From Hydnum rufescens UP504 (taxonomy: Eukaryota; Basidiomycota; Agaricomycetes; Cantharellales; Hydnaceae), in assembly GCA_014904985.1 (NCBI GenBank), contig MU129097.1:45800-75193 (forward strand): a stretch of DNA of 29,394 nucleotides, in the 5' to 3' direction. The translations under genes and the position numbers were made by a program. Each line of letters starts with the position of its first letter. Positions within the stretch are counted from its first letter, which is position 1. The notes under the pieces were generated by a model. It made no database searches. It worked only from the letters and a program-made list of their open reading frames with translations, and had not been told where the DNA came from. This document shows positions 20,714-29,394 of the stretch, piece after piece.

Positions 20714-21900
20714 GGGAGGAGCAGGACGAGGGTTGAGTAATGCAGGATACCGAATATAGTCGAGCATCTCAGGGATAGCATCACTGGGTGTTGCATAAGG
20801 GTGTGGTCCAACAGCCAGGAGCTCCTGGATCTCAGTAGTTGAGATTGCATTGATGTACACCTCCTGCATGTACCTTACTTCAGCGACTCCAAAACAATTC
20901 ACCAGTATATCCGTGTACAGGAAAGGGAGAAGTGTCTTGCCACTGAACGAAGATGCCAAGATGCTCTGACACAAATCCCATTTGGCCACATCCTTGAAGA
21001 GGAGGTACATGTGGTACATCACACCCTTCTTCCGAATGGGTTTCACCCTCCGTGCTGCCAGCACACCCAGATGAGAGTTCTGGTGCACCCAGGTCAAGGG
21101 GTCCTCTTGGCCATTGACACCCTCAATATCCAATGCATACCATTGGGATAGCCTCAGGCATTCTGGTGGAGGCCATGGCGTGCTCACATCTGAAACACTC
21201 AGTGCAACGCTGGCAGTAGGTGCCACAGAGCCTTGAGGAAATGGCATTGGCACAGGCCCTAAGCAACTCAGGAGAGGTGTAGCCTCAGGTTGGGGTGGTG
21301 ATGGAGGATCCTGATGACTGGGCAGTGGTCCAGAGGACAGCGGCAGTGTCCGACTGCGGTGACACAGTTGAGATGGGCCTGGATGTGCATACTCTCGGGA
21401 TGGAGAGAGGGATAGCCTCCATGCTGGCTGTGGCAGGGGCTGATGGGTTGGTGCCTTTGAAGACAAGGCACTCTGCCAAGGTCCATCCCGCATCTGCCCA
21501 TCATGATCATCCCTGAAGTGGCCATGGCTCCAGCGCTCAAGCTCTTGGGACACTCGGGAGCTTGATGGCTCCCATTGCCTTCCCAACTCCCCAGGTCGTC
21601 CCCTTGGCAGTTCTCGTTGCACTGCTCGTGGCCCCCTTGGTGGCTCCAGGGGTGATCTTGGCCTTCCTTTGGGGTGGCCAGAGTGGAAGGATGGACCTTG
21701 ATGAGCAGGAGACCAGGCTTGATGAGGAGGAGAGGGGGACCAATGAAAAGAAGACAGAGCAGGGTGGGGAGAAGGTGCCTGGCAATGGTGGGACCAGGCA
21801 TGGCCGGGGGGAGACAGGGACCAGCAGCAAAATGGCGCATGGCAGGGAGGGAATGACACATGAGGGGGAGATGGCACATGATGAAGAGGAGACGGCACAC

Positions 21901-22318
21901 GATGAGGGGATCATGCATGATGAGGGGATTGTGCATGACAAGGGATCCTGCACAACGAGGGGATCGCGAACAACAAGGGGATTGTGAATGACGAGGGGAT
22001 CATGAATGACGAGGGGATTGTGAATGACGAGGGGATTGTGAACGATGAGGGGATTGTGAATGATGAGGGGATTGTGAACGACGAGGGGATCGTGAACGAC
22101 AAGGGGATCATGAATGACGAGGGGATCGTGAATGACAAGGGGATCACAAACGACAAGGGGATCGTGAATGATGAGGGGATCGTGAACAACAAGGGGATCG
22201 TGAATGATGAGGGGATCGCGAACAACAAGGGGATCGTGAATGATGAGGGGATCGCGAACAACAAGGGGATCGTGAATGATGAGGGGATCGCGAATGATGA
22301 GGGGATCGCACTTGACAA
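21901..22318. repeat. 18-bp coding minisatellite in gene C
   Basis: About 22-23 units of 18 bp, consensus GAATGATGAGGGGATCGT, with AAC/AAT and GAC/GAT/AAG variants. The period is a multiple of three and the array lies between the proline-rich linker and the C-terminal block of gene C. Depending on frame, the minus strand reads DPLIIH, IPSSFT or SPHHSR hexapeptides; the flanking frames do not agree, so an indel lies inside or next to the array. Confidence 0.93.
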
Positions 22319-22489
22319 GGAGGTGGGGACAAACAATGGGGAGATGGTGCACAAGGTGGAAATGGGTCACTCACTGGAGTGACAGGAGAATACGTGGGAG
22401 CACAAGGAGAACCAGGCTCAAGAGAAGTAGGGGTCAGGGTCAGAGAGCGTGGCTGAGCAGGATTCGGCACAGAAGCAGGGGCAGAAGGA

Positions 22490-22560
22490 ACAGGAAGGGC
22501 AGGAACCAGAGGGGCAGGAACTGGAGGGGCAGGAACCAGAGGGGCAGGAACAGAAGAGGG
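22490..22560. repeat. 15-bp Pro/Ala/Val-encoding repeats in gene C
   Basis: Four to five units of GGAACCAGAGGGGCA (15 bp), read on the minus strand as VPAPL/VPAPP pentapeptides. This is part of the linker between the coiled coil and the 18-bp array. Confidence 0.8.
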
Positions 22561-24699
22561 AGCAGGTGCAACAGAGGCGTGTCCACCCTGTTGAAGGTGC
22601 ACATGCTCTTCTGCTTCCCATTTCAGTCTTTCTGCTTCAAGCCTTTGAGCCTCCTCCAGCGCTCTGATCCAGGGGGCTGCCACTGTGTCTGCCTCAGCAC
22701 ACTGTCTCTCCTGGGCAAGTTTTTTCGCCTGCTTTTTTTTTTCGCCTTTGAGGGGCCATTGGAGGATCCCCACAATTGCATAACTGCAGTCTTGAAGTCA
22801 GTTTGGGGAGGCTTCCCATTGTGCCATTTCCCCCTCTTCTTCCCCTGGGCACCTTGAAGAACTTTAGTAATTTGAGACTTTGCAGTACCATCTCCACTTT
22901 CGGCAGCAAGTACTAGGGCCTTTGCTTCAGCCTCCTGTTTTGCATCCAAGTGAGGAGTAGGATTGAGATCGTAGTCCCCCTTGTTCTCCCAATTATCATT
23001 GTCCTCGTCGTAGGGGTTCCCCATGATGTCATCATAGATATTGAAACCATGATCCTCCATGTTATCGCCCACTGCCTTCGATGAAGAAGCCATTGGACCA
23101 TCATCCTCATTGACATAGATTTTTATCGCCTCCCCGAATTCGTATTTGTAATAGAACTTTGGCACCTTGTATGCCTGGGCAGCAGGCCATGGGCCACGAC
23201 CAAGGAAGTCCTGTAAAGTGACCACATCAGTCTTGCAAATTTCGCCAGCAGGCAAAACATGCAATGCAGCTTCACAGAGAGGATGATCATTGTGATCAAG
23301 TTCACCAGGATATCCCAAATGCGGCCTGATGAACCAATTGACCAGGTGCTGCACATGAACCAGTGGAACCTCGATGTGTACAATATACTCAGCGACATCG
23401 ACATTCTGCTCATCCCACTTCTTCATTGCAGCAAAATATTCAGCTGCTGCAGCTGTGGCTGCCTCAGGAGAGTCGGGACAATGATCGGGCACAGTATCAC
23501 AATGGTCGCGATGTGGATGCTCCATGACACCAAAGACTGGTGTACCCATTCGCACAAGATCATCTACTGCTTGACGATCCACAGGAGTAAGAGGTAAGCG
23601 ATATACAGCCCCTACTTGTCAATCATCTGTCCCAAAGACAGGAAGGTCCAGGTTGTAGGTGCAGGCAACATGGTCGATGGCAAGATGCATCACGTATTCA
23701 GCGTACCCTCAGCAGTCGTAAGCAAACCTCATGAGTATGTTCAAGTGAACATCCCCACTTGCCCAAATGGAGTTGGGTATGAATTTGAGCGAGGTGGAGC
23801 AACCAAGACTAGTTGGTTTTGTAGGGGGAAGGGGACATCTGGCACTTTAAGGTACCTCACAACAGAAGACCAGTGTTCAAGAGCACAATGACACAATGAG
23901 AAAAATTTGGTGAATAACGATTGATAGTAAGGCAAAATCATCTTGACTCCATTGTTCTGCACATTCATCGCAGGGGTATAGGAAGGTGGGTCCGACTGAG
24001 TACAGGTTATGAATGCATGATAGGGGGCATTTGCATCCAATAATGTTGGCCTGAGAGTATAATCACCTGAATCCAGGACCCCTGCTTGATGAACAGGGGT
24101 GGAGTGTCGAGGAGACACCGAAATATTGGAAGTGCCTTTGGCTACTTGTGAACACCAATGACCACTCCTTCTGCAAGTAACAGCATGCCAATGCTGCATC
24201 CACCAAATGATTCATATTCAGCTAACAAATTTAAAAAAAACTTGGGAACCAATGGTATGACTTATGTTTCAACAGCAACTGTCGGCTTCTTGAATATGTT
24301 TGAGCTTCTCCCAATTGTCGAACAGATCACTCCAAGCGGCGTTGACTGGCGCTGCCTCAGCATCTCCGTCCTTGGACCAGGTCATAGGGCTCGATCCAGA
24401 ATATTCTTGATTAGAGGTGCAACTTTGCCCACTCCAGAGAGTGAGGTCAGAAGCAGGCTCAGAATCTGGAGCCCCATCCTGAGAGTGCTGACATGGAACT
24501 GTGTCAGGCCCAGACAGCTGACTGAGCTCACTGCGATTTGCCATGAGGGTGGAAGGCTGTGCATGGGTACCTGAGGTTGACATAGGTTCCATAGTAGCAG
24601 TAAGTTATTTTGCTTCTGACCAAATTCTGCTTCCAGTCAAACATTGCATCATGTTGATTTGGATTGAAGTGTCAACCCTTTCAAGCCATTTTGTACCAC

Positions 24700-25260
24700 A
24701 CACCCTAATTGTCAACCTACAGTCACCCCATCAGGGTCTTCTGCTGAGTATACCCAGCCTCTGTTGGCTGCAATTCAACCAAACATTTACTCAGAGCATC
24801 ACCTCTTCATGTCTCCCGATACCCCCCTGGCGACAGATTGTAATGAGTCGGGGTCTCAGCCAAGCATTGATGTTACAATGCTTAGTTCAGGGGACACATT
24901 TTGGCCTCTAAGCATGAGTTCTACCCACGTTAGATCATGGGGACATCTGTCTCTTGATCTTCTATGGTTGAGATGATTGCAGAAGAAGTCCTTGGACTCT
25001 ACTCATCACCATATTCCTCAGGCAGTAGCCTCTCTGGTATTGTATCCACTGTCCCTTCTACACACTTCAAGTTCTCGCAAGCTCACGAACCACAAGTGTA
25101 CATCACTGACTGGGAGGAGGATGCTGGCGGGGAGGTCATGCACAGGTACTATGCTCTTTGGAAAGAGGCATTGGATATCATTCAACAAAGCAAGCAGGGG
25201 CAGATACCAACTTCTTGTAGGTGCTCATGAACATATTTGGGCGTACATGATTCTTAAATC
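24700..25260 (+). pseudogene. coding-like region D1, unknown
   Basis: Plus-strand frame 2 encodes SSAEYTQPLLAAIQPNIYSE and PDTPLATDCNESGSQPSIDV to a TGA at 24974-24976. From 24964 frame 1 takes over (AEEVLGLYSSPYSSGSSL, FSQAHEPQVYITDWEEDAGG, HRYYALWKEALDIIQQSK). A 1-nt frameshift near 24960 would join them. A possible intron begins at GTGCTCATG (25219) and ends at CCCTGTAG (25270). Gene C is transcribed in the opposite direction from 24592, so the two may be divergent. Not recognised; possibly the 5' part of the same gene as the ORF at 26101-27092. Confidence 0.35.
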
Positions 25261-25270
25261 TGCCCTGTAG

Positions 25271-26100
25271 CATTCAAGCCTCCACAGGATCCTGTAGCCA
25301 TCCAAGCTTTCTACAACTACTCAGTACGAACATATACCCAACTCCCTCTTGAACTTTTCATTCAACATCCAGGACGACCTCTCACCCATCCCCCTATGGG
25401 AATCAGATGCCGAAGAAACACCCCGACCCAGATGCCCCACCATTTGGAGACCATGGAACAAGTGATCACCTGTATTTCCCCTCCCACACTTGCAGTTATC
25501 CCCCGACTTTGCCTTTGTCATCGATCGATCATTCTCCAGTTTCGTGGCTTCATCCACTGTTCTGTGCTGGGGTCTGAGCATAGGTCTGAGGGAACAGCAA
25601 ACCCCAAGACATTAACAGTCATGAGCAAGTCAGTGGCAAATGGTGGATGTTCGCCTGTTGTTTTTCGCACTCCAGTATCCACTGAGGATTTGGAAGTCTG
25701 CAGTCAAGTATATACTGTAGCAACCAATTCTAATTTTGTTGTTATCTTGTTTTAAATAAAAGAGGAAATTGAATATTCAGTAATGTGTGTTTACCTTGAG
25801 GAGACCTGTAATTTGAGGATTTCTGCTTGGTTCTTTACAATCAGCAGAGATGGTGGTTCTGGTTCCTATGTGGGTGGACTGGATTCTGGTATGGCTTCTG
25901 CAGCTTTTTCTTCAGTAGAATTTATGATGGTGTATTGGATTCCAAAATTGTTTGTGAGCTGTATGGTATGTACATTATTTCATCAACCTAGCTCAGTCTG
26001 GTTTTCCGTTTTGGATTGGTTTGGATTCAAAATTCTTTCTTGACTTCAGGCCATCTACACTCTACTGTACAGTACTCTCCTCGAAGTCTGAGAATCTACC
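25271..26100 (+). other. unresolved, partly coding-like interval
   Basis: Several frames look coding over short distances (for example DPDAPPFGDHGTSDHLYFPS at about 25425-25484, and FAFVIDRSFSSFVASSTVLC at about 25510-25570), but none can be joined convincingly. AT-rich from 25730. It is probably exons and introns of a decayed or fragmented gene linking 24700-25260 to 26101-27092. I cannot assign boundaries. Confidence 0.25.
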
Positions 26101-27092
26101 ATGAGCCCAGGCTCAGTGCAAAATTCACTGCTTCGCATTAGCCCCTTGTTTCTTGTGATGGTTGAGTTATCCAATCTCTTTGTTTGCATGGGTGTCCCCC
26201 TTATGGACAGTGGATTTCGACCCAACCATTGGATCGACCACAAAGAGAAGCTGTTTTCGAAGGGATTAGGTATGCTGGTAGGATGGTGCATAATAGCTGA
26301 GGTCCAACTGGTATCAGTTTGGGGCCAATATTCAGTACGTTCTGCACTGTGCTCTCTTTTGGTTTCAATTCTCATTCTTGAAAACACATCCAGTTATCAG
26401 CCCTTGTTCTTGAGGTGTCTTCCAATTCCATCAAACATGTGAAAATGTTGTTCGTTGGTGTACATCCATATTCAACCATTCTCAAAGGCAAACCCAACAT
26501 ACCAATCGTGGTGTCGGAATGTATGCCTAATTCAGAAAAACAACTTCGATTGTGGGGGTTTGAATGCCTCAAGGACAATCAAATCAAGCGGTTTTTGACA
26601 ATGACAAGGAGGGGCAACTCTACCAAGTCATTGGCAGCCATCGCCAGAGACCCTGAGGACCGAGAGTGCCTTCATCAAGACATAGGATGGCTGCACTCTG
26701 GGGTGTATCAAAGGCCTTCATCTTTGGCAAGTAATCTGGTGGCATTCCTCAAGTGGAGCTTGTGGATGACAGGAAAGGAGCCACCCCGTGTTTGCCCAAT
26801 CGAGATGTCAAACTCGAAGCGGAAGGTGACCGAGTCCATGGAAAAGGACTCTACTGCGAAGCATGTACGGAGTGAGGGGAAATCACCTGCCACCAATGTG
26901 GCTTCGAGTGCTGAATCTAGCTTGACTGATTTAGCTTCTGCAGCAATGCAATTGAGGTTTCCGAAGTTTCAGAAGAAACACTGGGACCCCATGGTTCTGG
27001 TTTGGTCCAATGGGGGCAGTGATGCAAGCTTGAAGGGCATGATTGATGGCATCTGCACACATCATCTACCCCAACAGTATTTTATTCCTTGA
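26101..27092 (+). CDS. unknown gene D, two exons
   Basis: ATG 26101 opens a 78-codon exon (LRISPLFLVMVELSNLFVCM, FRPNHWIDHKEKLFSKGLG). A GTACGT donor at 26335 and a TCCAG acceptor at 26393 remove a 59-nt phase-0 intron, joining WGQYS to LSALVLEVSSNS; the second exon runs to TGA 27090-27092 for about 310 residues in total. The second exon holds LFVGVHPYSTILKGKPNIPI, CLHQDIGWLHSGVYQRPSSL, a Lys/Ser/Thr-rich linker and a terminal WDPMVLVWSNGGSDASLKGM. A hydrophobic stretch near residues 10-35 could be a membrane segment or a core helix. No family recognised. Unlike its neighbours the frame has no premature stop, so it may be a live gene, but earlier exons may exist upstream. Confidence 0.5.
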
Positions 27093-27310
27093 GCTATGGC
27101 CCTTTTCAAATCCATGGCCCCTTCTTTCCACCCCTTTCTACCATACCCCCTTTCTTTTAATGGCCTTTCTTTTCCCACCTTTGCCACTTCCCCACCTGCG
27201 TGATGTCCTGGTGCTATCGTTCCACTCATTCCCGCACAAAAATGTAGCATATGGATTTGTCACAGTGTGCAATATTATTAATAGTAATGTTGATGTGACA
27301 TTGCTGCTCT
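27093..27310. other. pyrimidine-rich 3' flank of gene D
   Basis: C/T-rich sequence (CCCTTTTCAAATCCATGGCC and similar) with no gene, leading into the tandem array. Confidence 0.4.
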
Positions 27311-28390
27311 CTCTCAAGGCACCAGGTAGTGTCGCACTGCAGTTTCGACTGAGTTGCCACTATCCATGCCTTCTCTTGTGCAGATCCTGTGTTTTTTTTC
27401 CAGTGTTATCTCACTCAAGGCACCGGGTAGTGTCACACTGCAGTTTTGACTGCAGTTGCCACTATCCATGTTCTTGCACAGATCCTCTGTTGTTTTTGAA
27501 TGTTATCTCACTCACCCATCACCTTGTCACCCTCTCTCAAGGCACTGGGTAGTGTCACACTGCAGTTTTGCAGTTGCCACTATCTGTGCCATCTCTTGTG
27601 TGGATCCTCTGTTTGTTCAAGCATTATCTCACTCACACGTCACCTCATCACCCTCCTCAAGGCACCAGGTAGTGTCACACTGCAGTTTCAACTGCAGTCG
27701 CCACTATCCATGCTATTTATTACACAAACCAGCTCTTTTTTCCAAGCATTATCTCGCTCACACATCACCTCATCACCCTCTCTCAAGGCACCAGGTAGTG
27801 TCACCACAGTTTTGTCCACAGTAGCCACTATCCATGCCACTTCTTGCATGAACCAGCTCTTTTTTATCTCACCCATACATCATCTTGTCACCCTCTCTCA
27901 ATGCATTGGGTAGTGTCACACCACAGTTTTGTCTGCAGTCACCACTATCTGTGCCATCTCTCAAGCGAACCAGCTCTTTTTTTCGACTGTTATCTCACCC
28001 ATACATCATCTCATCACCCTCTCTCAAAGCATCAGGTAGTGTCACACTGCAGTTCTGTCTGCAGTTGCCACTATCCGTGCCATCTCTTGTGCGAACTAGC
28101 TCTTTTTTCAAGCATTACCTCGCCTGTACATCATCCTGTCACCCTCCCTCAAAGCATTGGGTAGTGTCACACCACAGTTTCATCTGCAGTCGCCATTATC
28201 CGTGCCATCTCTTGCATGAACCAGCTCTTTTTTCGAGTTTTTTCTCACTACCCTGTCACCATCTCAAAGCATCGGGTAATGTCACACTGCAGTTTCACCT
28301 GCAGTCACCATTATTCTTGCCAGTTGTGCAGTGCAGTCTCTTGCGTGAATCGGCCATCCATCCATTGTCAAGTTTTTTCTCACTCATGCA
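27311..28390. repeat. tandem array of about 120-bp units
   Basis: The phrase CTCAAGGCACCGGGTAGTGT, then CACACTGCAG, recurs nine times, starting near 27313, 27413, 27536, 27656, 27782, 27897, 28023, 28148 and 28263, so unit length is 100-126 bp. Each unit also carries TTGCCACTATCC, GCCATCTCTTG and TATCTCACTCA. Unit lengths are not multiples of three, so the open frames across it are not coding. A tenth, eroded unit may extend to about 28390. The array ends about 80 bp upstream of the KDZ-3 start codon. Confidence 0.92.
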
Positions 28391-28467
28391 CCACCTCACA
28401 TATCATTTGTTCCTATTGTACGGCCTCATCAATACCATTTCCGAGTTTCTTGGTCTGCTTTCACATA

Positions 28468-29090
28468 ATGTTGGCTGCAGTTGTGGCTGCCAAGAAGAGG
28501 AGGGAGAAACGAATGCACCAAAAACAAAAACTACCTCCAAATCGAGGTAGTGAGCATGAGCCCCCTCCATCCAAAAGGCCTAGGCGCATGATGGCCCCTT
28601 CTATACCTGCATCTGCCTGAGACATTGCTGATTCACCTTTGCCCTCCCTTGAAACATTGGTCTCACCTTGATTCCCTCCTGATCCTCCCCTTACACGTTC
28701 CGAGTACTTCAGCTGGGATCATGTGGATGTGCAATATGCAGCTGAAACAAGCCAAAGTAAAATACAAGTAATGAAGGACAAACAATCTCGGCATGCACTT
28801 TGTAAACTTGCTCAAGCAGATAGATGGAACAGAGAGGTGTTACCCAGCCTTATCTGTCCCTACATGAAGGTCACTTGGGGGCACTTCTCAGACCTCTTGG
28901 CAGAAGAGCCCCATAGTCCTGCAGTATGTAGATGTGGGGCACCTTGACCCCTTCGGGTTCTCTGTGTTTCCATGGAGTGACTGGAAGAGGTTGTGCTGAC
29001 GGTCTGTCCATGCTGTCTGGCTGCCATCCAGCTTGTCGAGCATGGTTTCTTCCCATCAAACCAGTCAGCCATAATTGTATATCTAGTTAG
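28468..29090 (+). pseudogene. KDZ-family transposase (KDZ-3), 5' part, four in-frame TGAs
   Basis: From ATG 28468 a single frame encodes a basic N-terminus (VAAKKRREKRMHQKQK, SKRPRRMM), then SWDHVDVQYAAETSQSK and RWNREVLPSLICPYMKVTWG, a CRCG cysteine motif, LRVLCVSME, EEVVLTVCPCCLAAIQLVEH and GFFPS. This matches the N-terminal and cysteine-cluster blocks of KDZ-1 and KDZ-2. Stops at 28618, 28669, 28945 and 28978 are all TGA, and at 28978 the homologues favour Arg (SME-R-LEE), so CGA is the likely ancestor. Similarity ends after about 29060, just before a GC-rich palindromic block, so the catalytic domain is lost or lies beyond an insertion outside the window. This copy supplies the N-terminus that is unclear in the other two. 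Confidence 0.8.
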
Positions 29091-29135
29091 GCCCTTTTGC
29101 CTTGCTTTTATTCAATCTAAGAGTGGGTTTTTAGG

Positions 29136-29199
29136 TGGGGGCCCCTGGGGCCCACTGGGTGATTTCATGGCATGAGACAAGGGGCCCCATGGGGCCCCC
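29136..29199. repeat. GC-rich palindromic block
   Basis: TGGGGGCCCCTGGGGCCCA at 29136-29154 and AAGGGGCCCCATGGGGCCCC from 29179 are each nearly self-complementary and are also complementary to one another. The block sits where KDZ-3 similarity is lost and could be the tip of an inserted element. Confidence 0.65.
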
Positions 29200-29394
29200 T
29201 TGCTCTGAACTTGCCTTCGGGTATCAGCCCATGTATGAGACCAAGAGATTCAAGGCCTTGTTCAAGACCAGTCCAAAAAGGTACCTTCAATCAATATTGA
29301 TTGCATGGGTAGGACCTAATTACAAGGTTATATTATATGTGGATTAATAAAATTGGAAGTACTAGGTTTGGAATGACGAAAGGAAGGATGATCT

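Larger units (their letters stand above)
20675..24592 (-). pseudogene. unknown gene C, large repeat-containing, TGA-broken
   Basis: No recognised function. On the minus strand one frame runs from a Ser/Thr/Gln-rich start (24592) through SDLFDNWEKLKHIQEADSCC, then RRSGHWCSQVAKG, SGDYTLRPTLLDANAPYHAF and PYYQSLFTKFFSLCHCALEH, to about 23630, with TGAs at 24269, 24218, 24212, 23741, 23729 and 23690. A 1-nt shift near 23610 leads into a long open part (LPLTPVDRQAVDDLVRMGTP, PLCEAALHVLPAGEICKTDV, GRGPWPAAQAYKVPKFYYKY), an acidic region, then a Lys-rich A-run where the frame slips (about 22732-22745) into a coiled coil (EEAQRLEAERLKWEAEEH). A Pro/Ala-rich linker, the 18-bp array and a C-terminal globular-looking block (LRLSQWYALDIEGVNGQEDP, FLYTDILVNCFGVAEVRYMQ) follow, ending in SATSLG and TGA 20675. 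The stop lies in the KDZ-2-like hairpin. Confidence 0.6.

Noticed and set aside
21984..22382. Plus-strand ORF of VNDEGI repeats
   Set aside because: Shadow of the 18-bp array in gene C; flanking coding evidence is on the minus strand.
25783..26043. Plus-strand 86-codon ORF
   Set aside because: AT-rich composition, no continuity with neighbours and no recognisable motif.
1..29394. TET/JBP dioxygenase gene, which can accompany KDZ elements in basidiomycetes
   Set aside because: I looked for the HxD...H motif context in the unknown genes and saw no convincing match.
1..29394. tRNA, rRNA, riboswitch or CRISPR features
   Set aside because: No cloverleaf, rRNA or spacer-repeat structure was recognised; the regular arrays are minisatellites without unique spacers.

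Overview
The window looks like a transposon-rich, gene-poor stretch of a basidiomycete (mushroom-forming Agaricomycete) genome. The evidence is short GT-AG introns of about 50-60 nt that restore conserved protein motifs when removed, three KDZ (Kyakuja-Dileera-Zisupton) DNA transposase genes of the type expanded in basidiomycetes, and a GRF-type zinc-finger gene. I see no rRNA, tRNA, CRISPR array or bacterial-type operon. Most coding sequence is decaying; the only frames I would call nearly intact are the KDZ-1 core (854-3097), the GRF gene (12224-12904) and a small unknown gene (26101-27092).

Layout. 1-530: unrecognised decayed coding fragment. 542-3341 (+): KDZ-1, intronless, CpG-rich and the youngest-looking copy. 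3605-3865: AACCTGA/TCAGGTT motif array. 3950-5924 (-): unknown gene A with a 24-bp coding minisatellite. 6765-7134 (-): gene fragment. 7134-11945: KDZ-2 element (gene on -, seven introns, 7552-10977), with palindromic GTGTAGCTACAC clusters at both ends and a further coding-like segment at 11126-11629. 12224-12904 (+): GRF finger plus coiled coil. 13420-14432: a foldback element of about 1 kb. 15299-20200 (+): unknown gene B, with 15-, 54/33- and 51-bp coding repeats and a core that resembles gene A. 20205-20713: an inverted second copy of the KDZ-2 3' end. 20675-24592 (-): unknown gene C with an 18-bp coding minisatellite. 24700-27092 (+): gene D region. 27311-28390: a tandem array of about 120-bp units. 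28468-29090 (+): 5' part of KDZ-3, broken.

The main cross-window signal is that the decayed genes share one lesion. In the frames supported by continuity or homology I count 27 in-frame stops, all TGA and none TAA or TAG. Where a homologue can be aligned (best case KDZ-3), arginine is expected. CGA to TGA is the only sense-to-stop change that CpG deamination makes on the coding strand, so this looks like methyl-CpG decay of silenced mobile DNA. The three unknown genes A, B and C also share a design of conserved blocks around an in-frame tandem repeat. They appear to belong to undescribed basidiomycete repeat families. Functions for A-D are not inferred.
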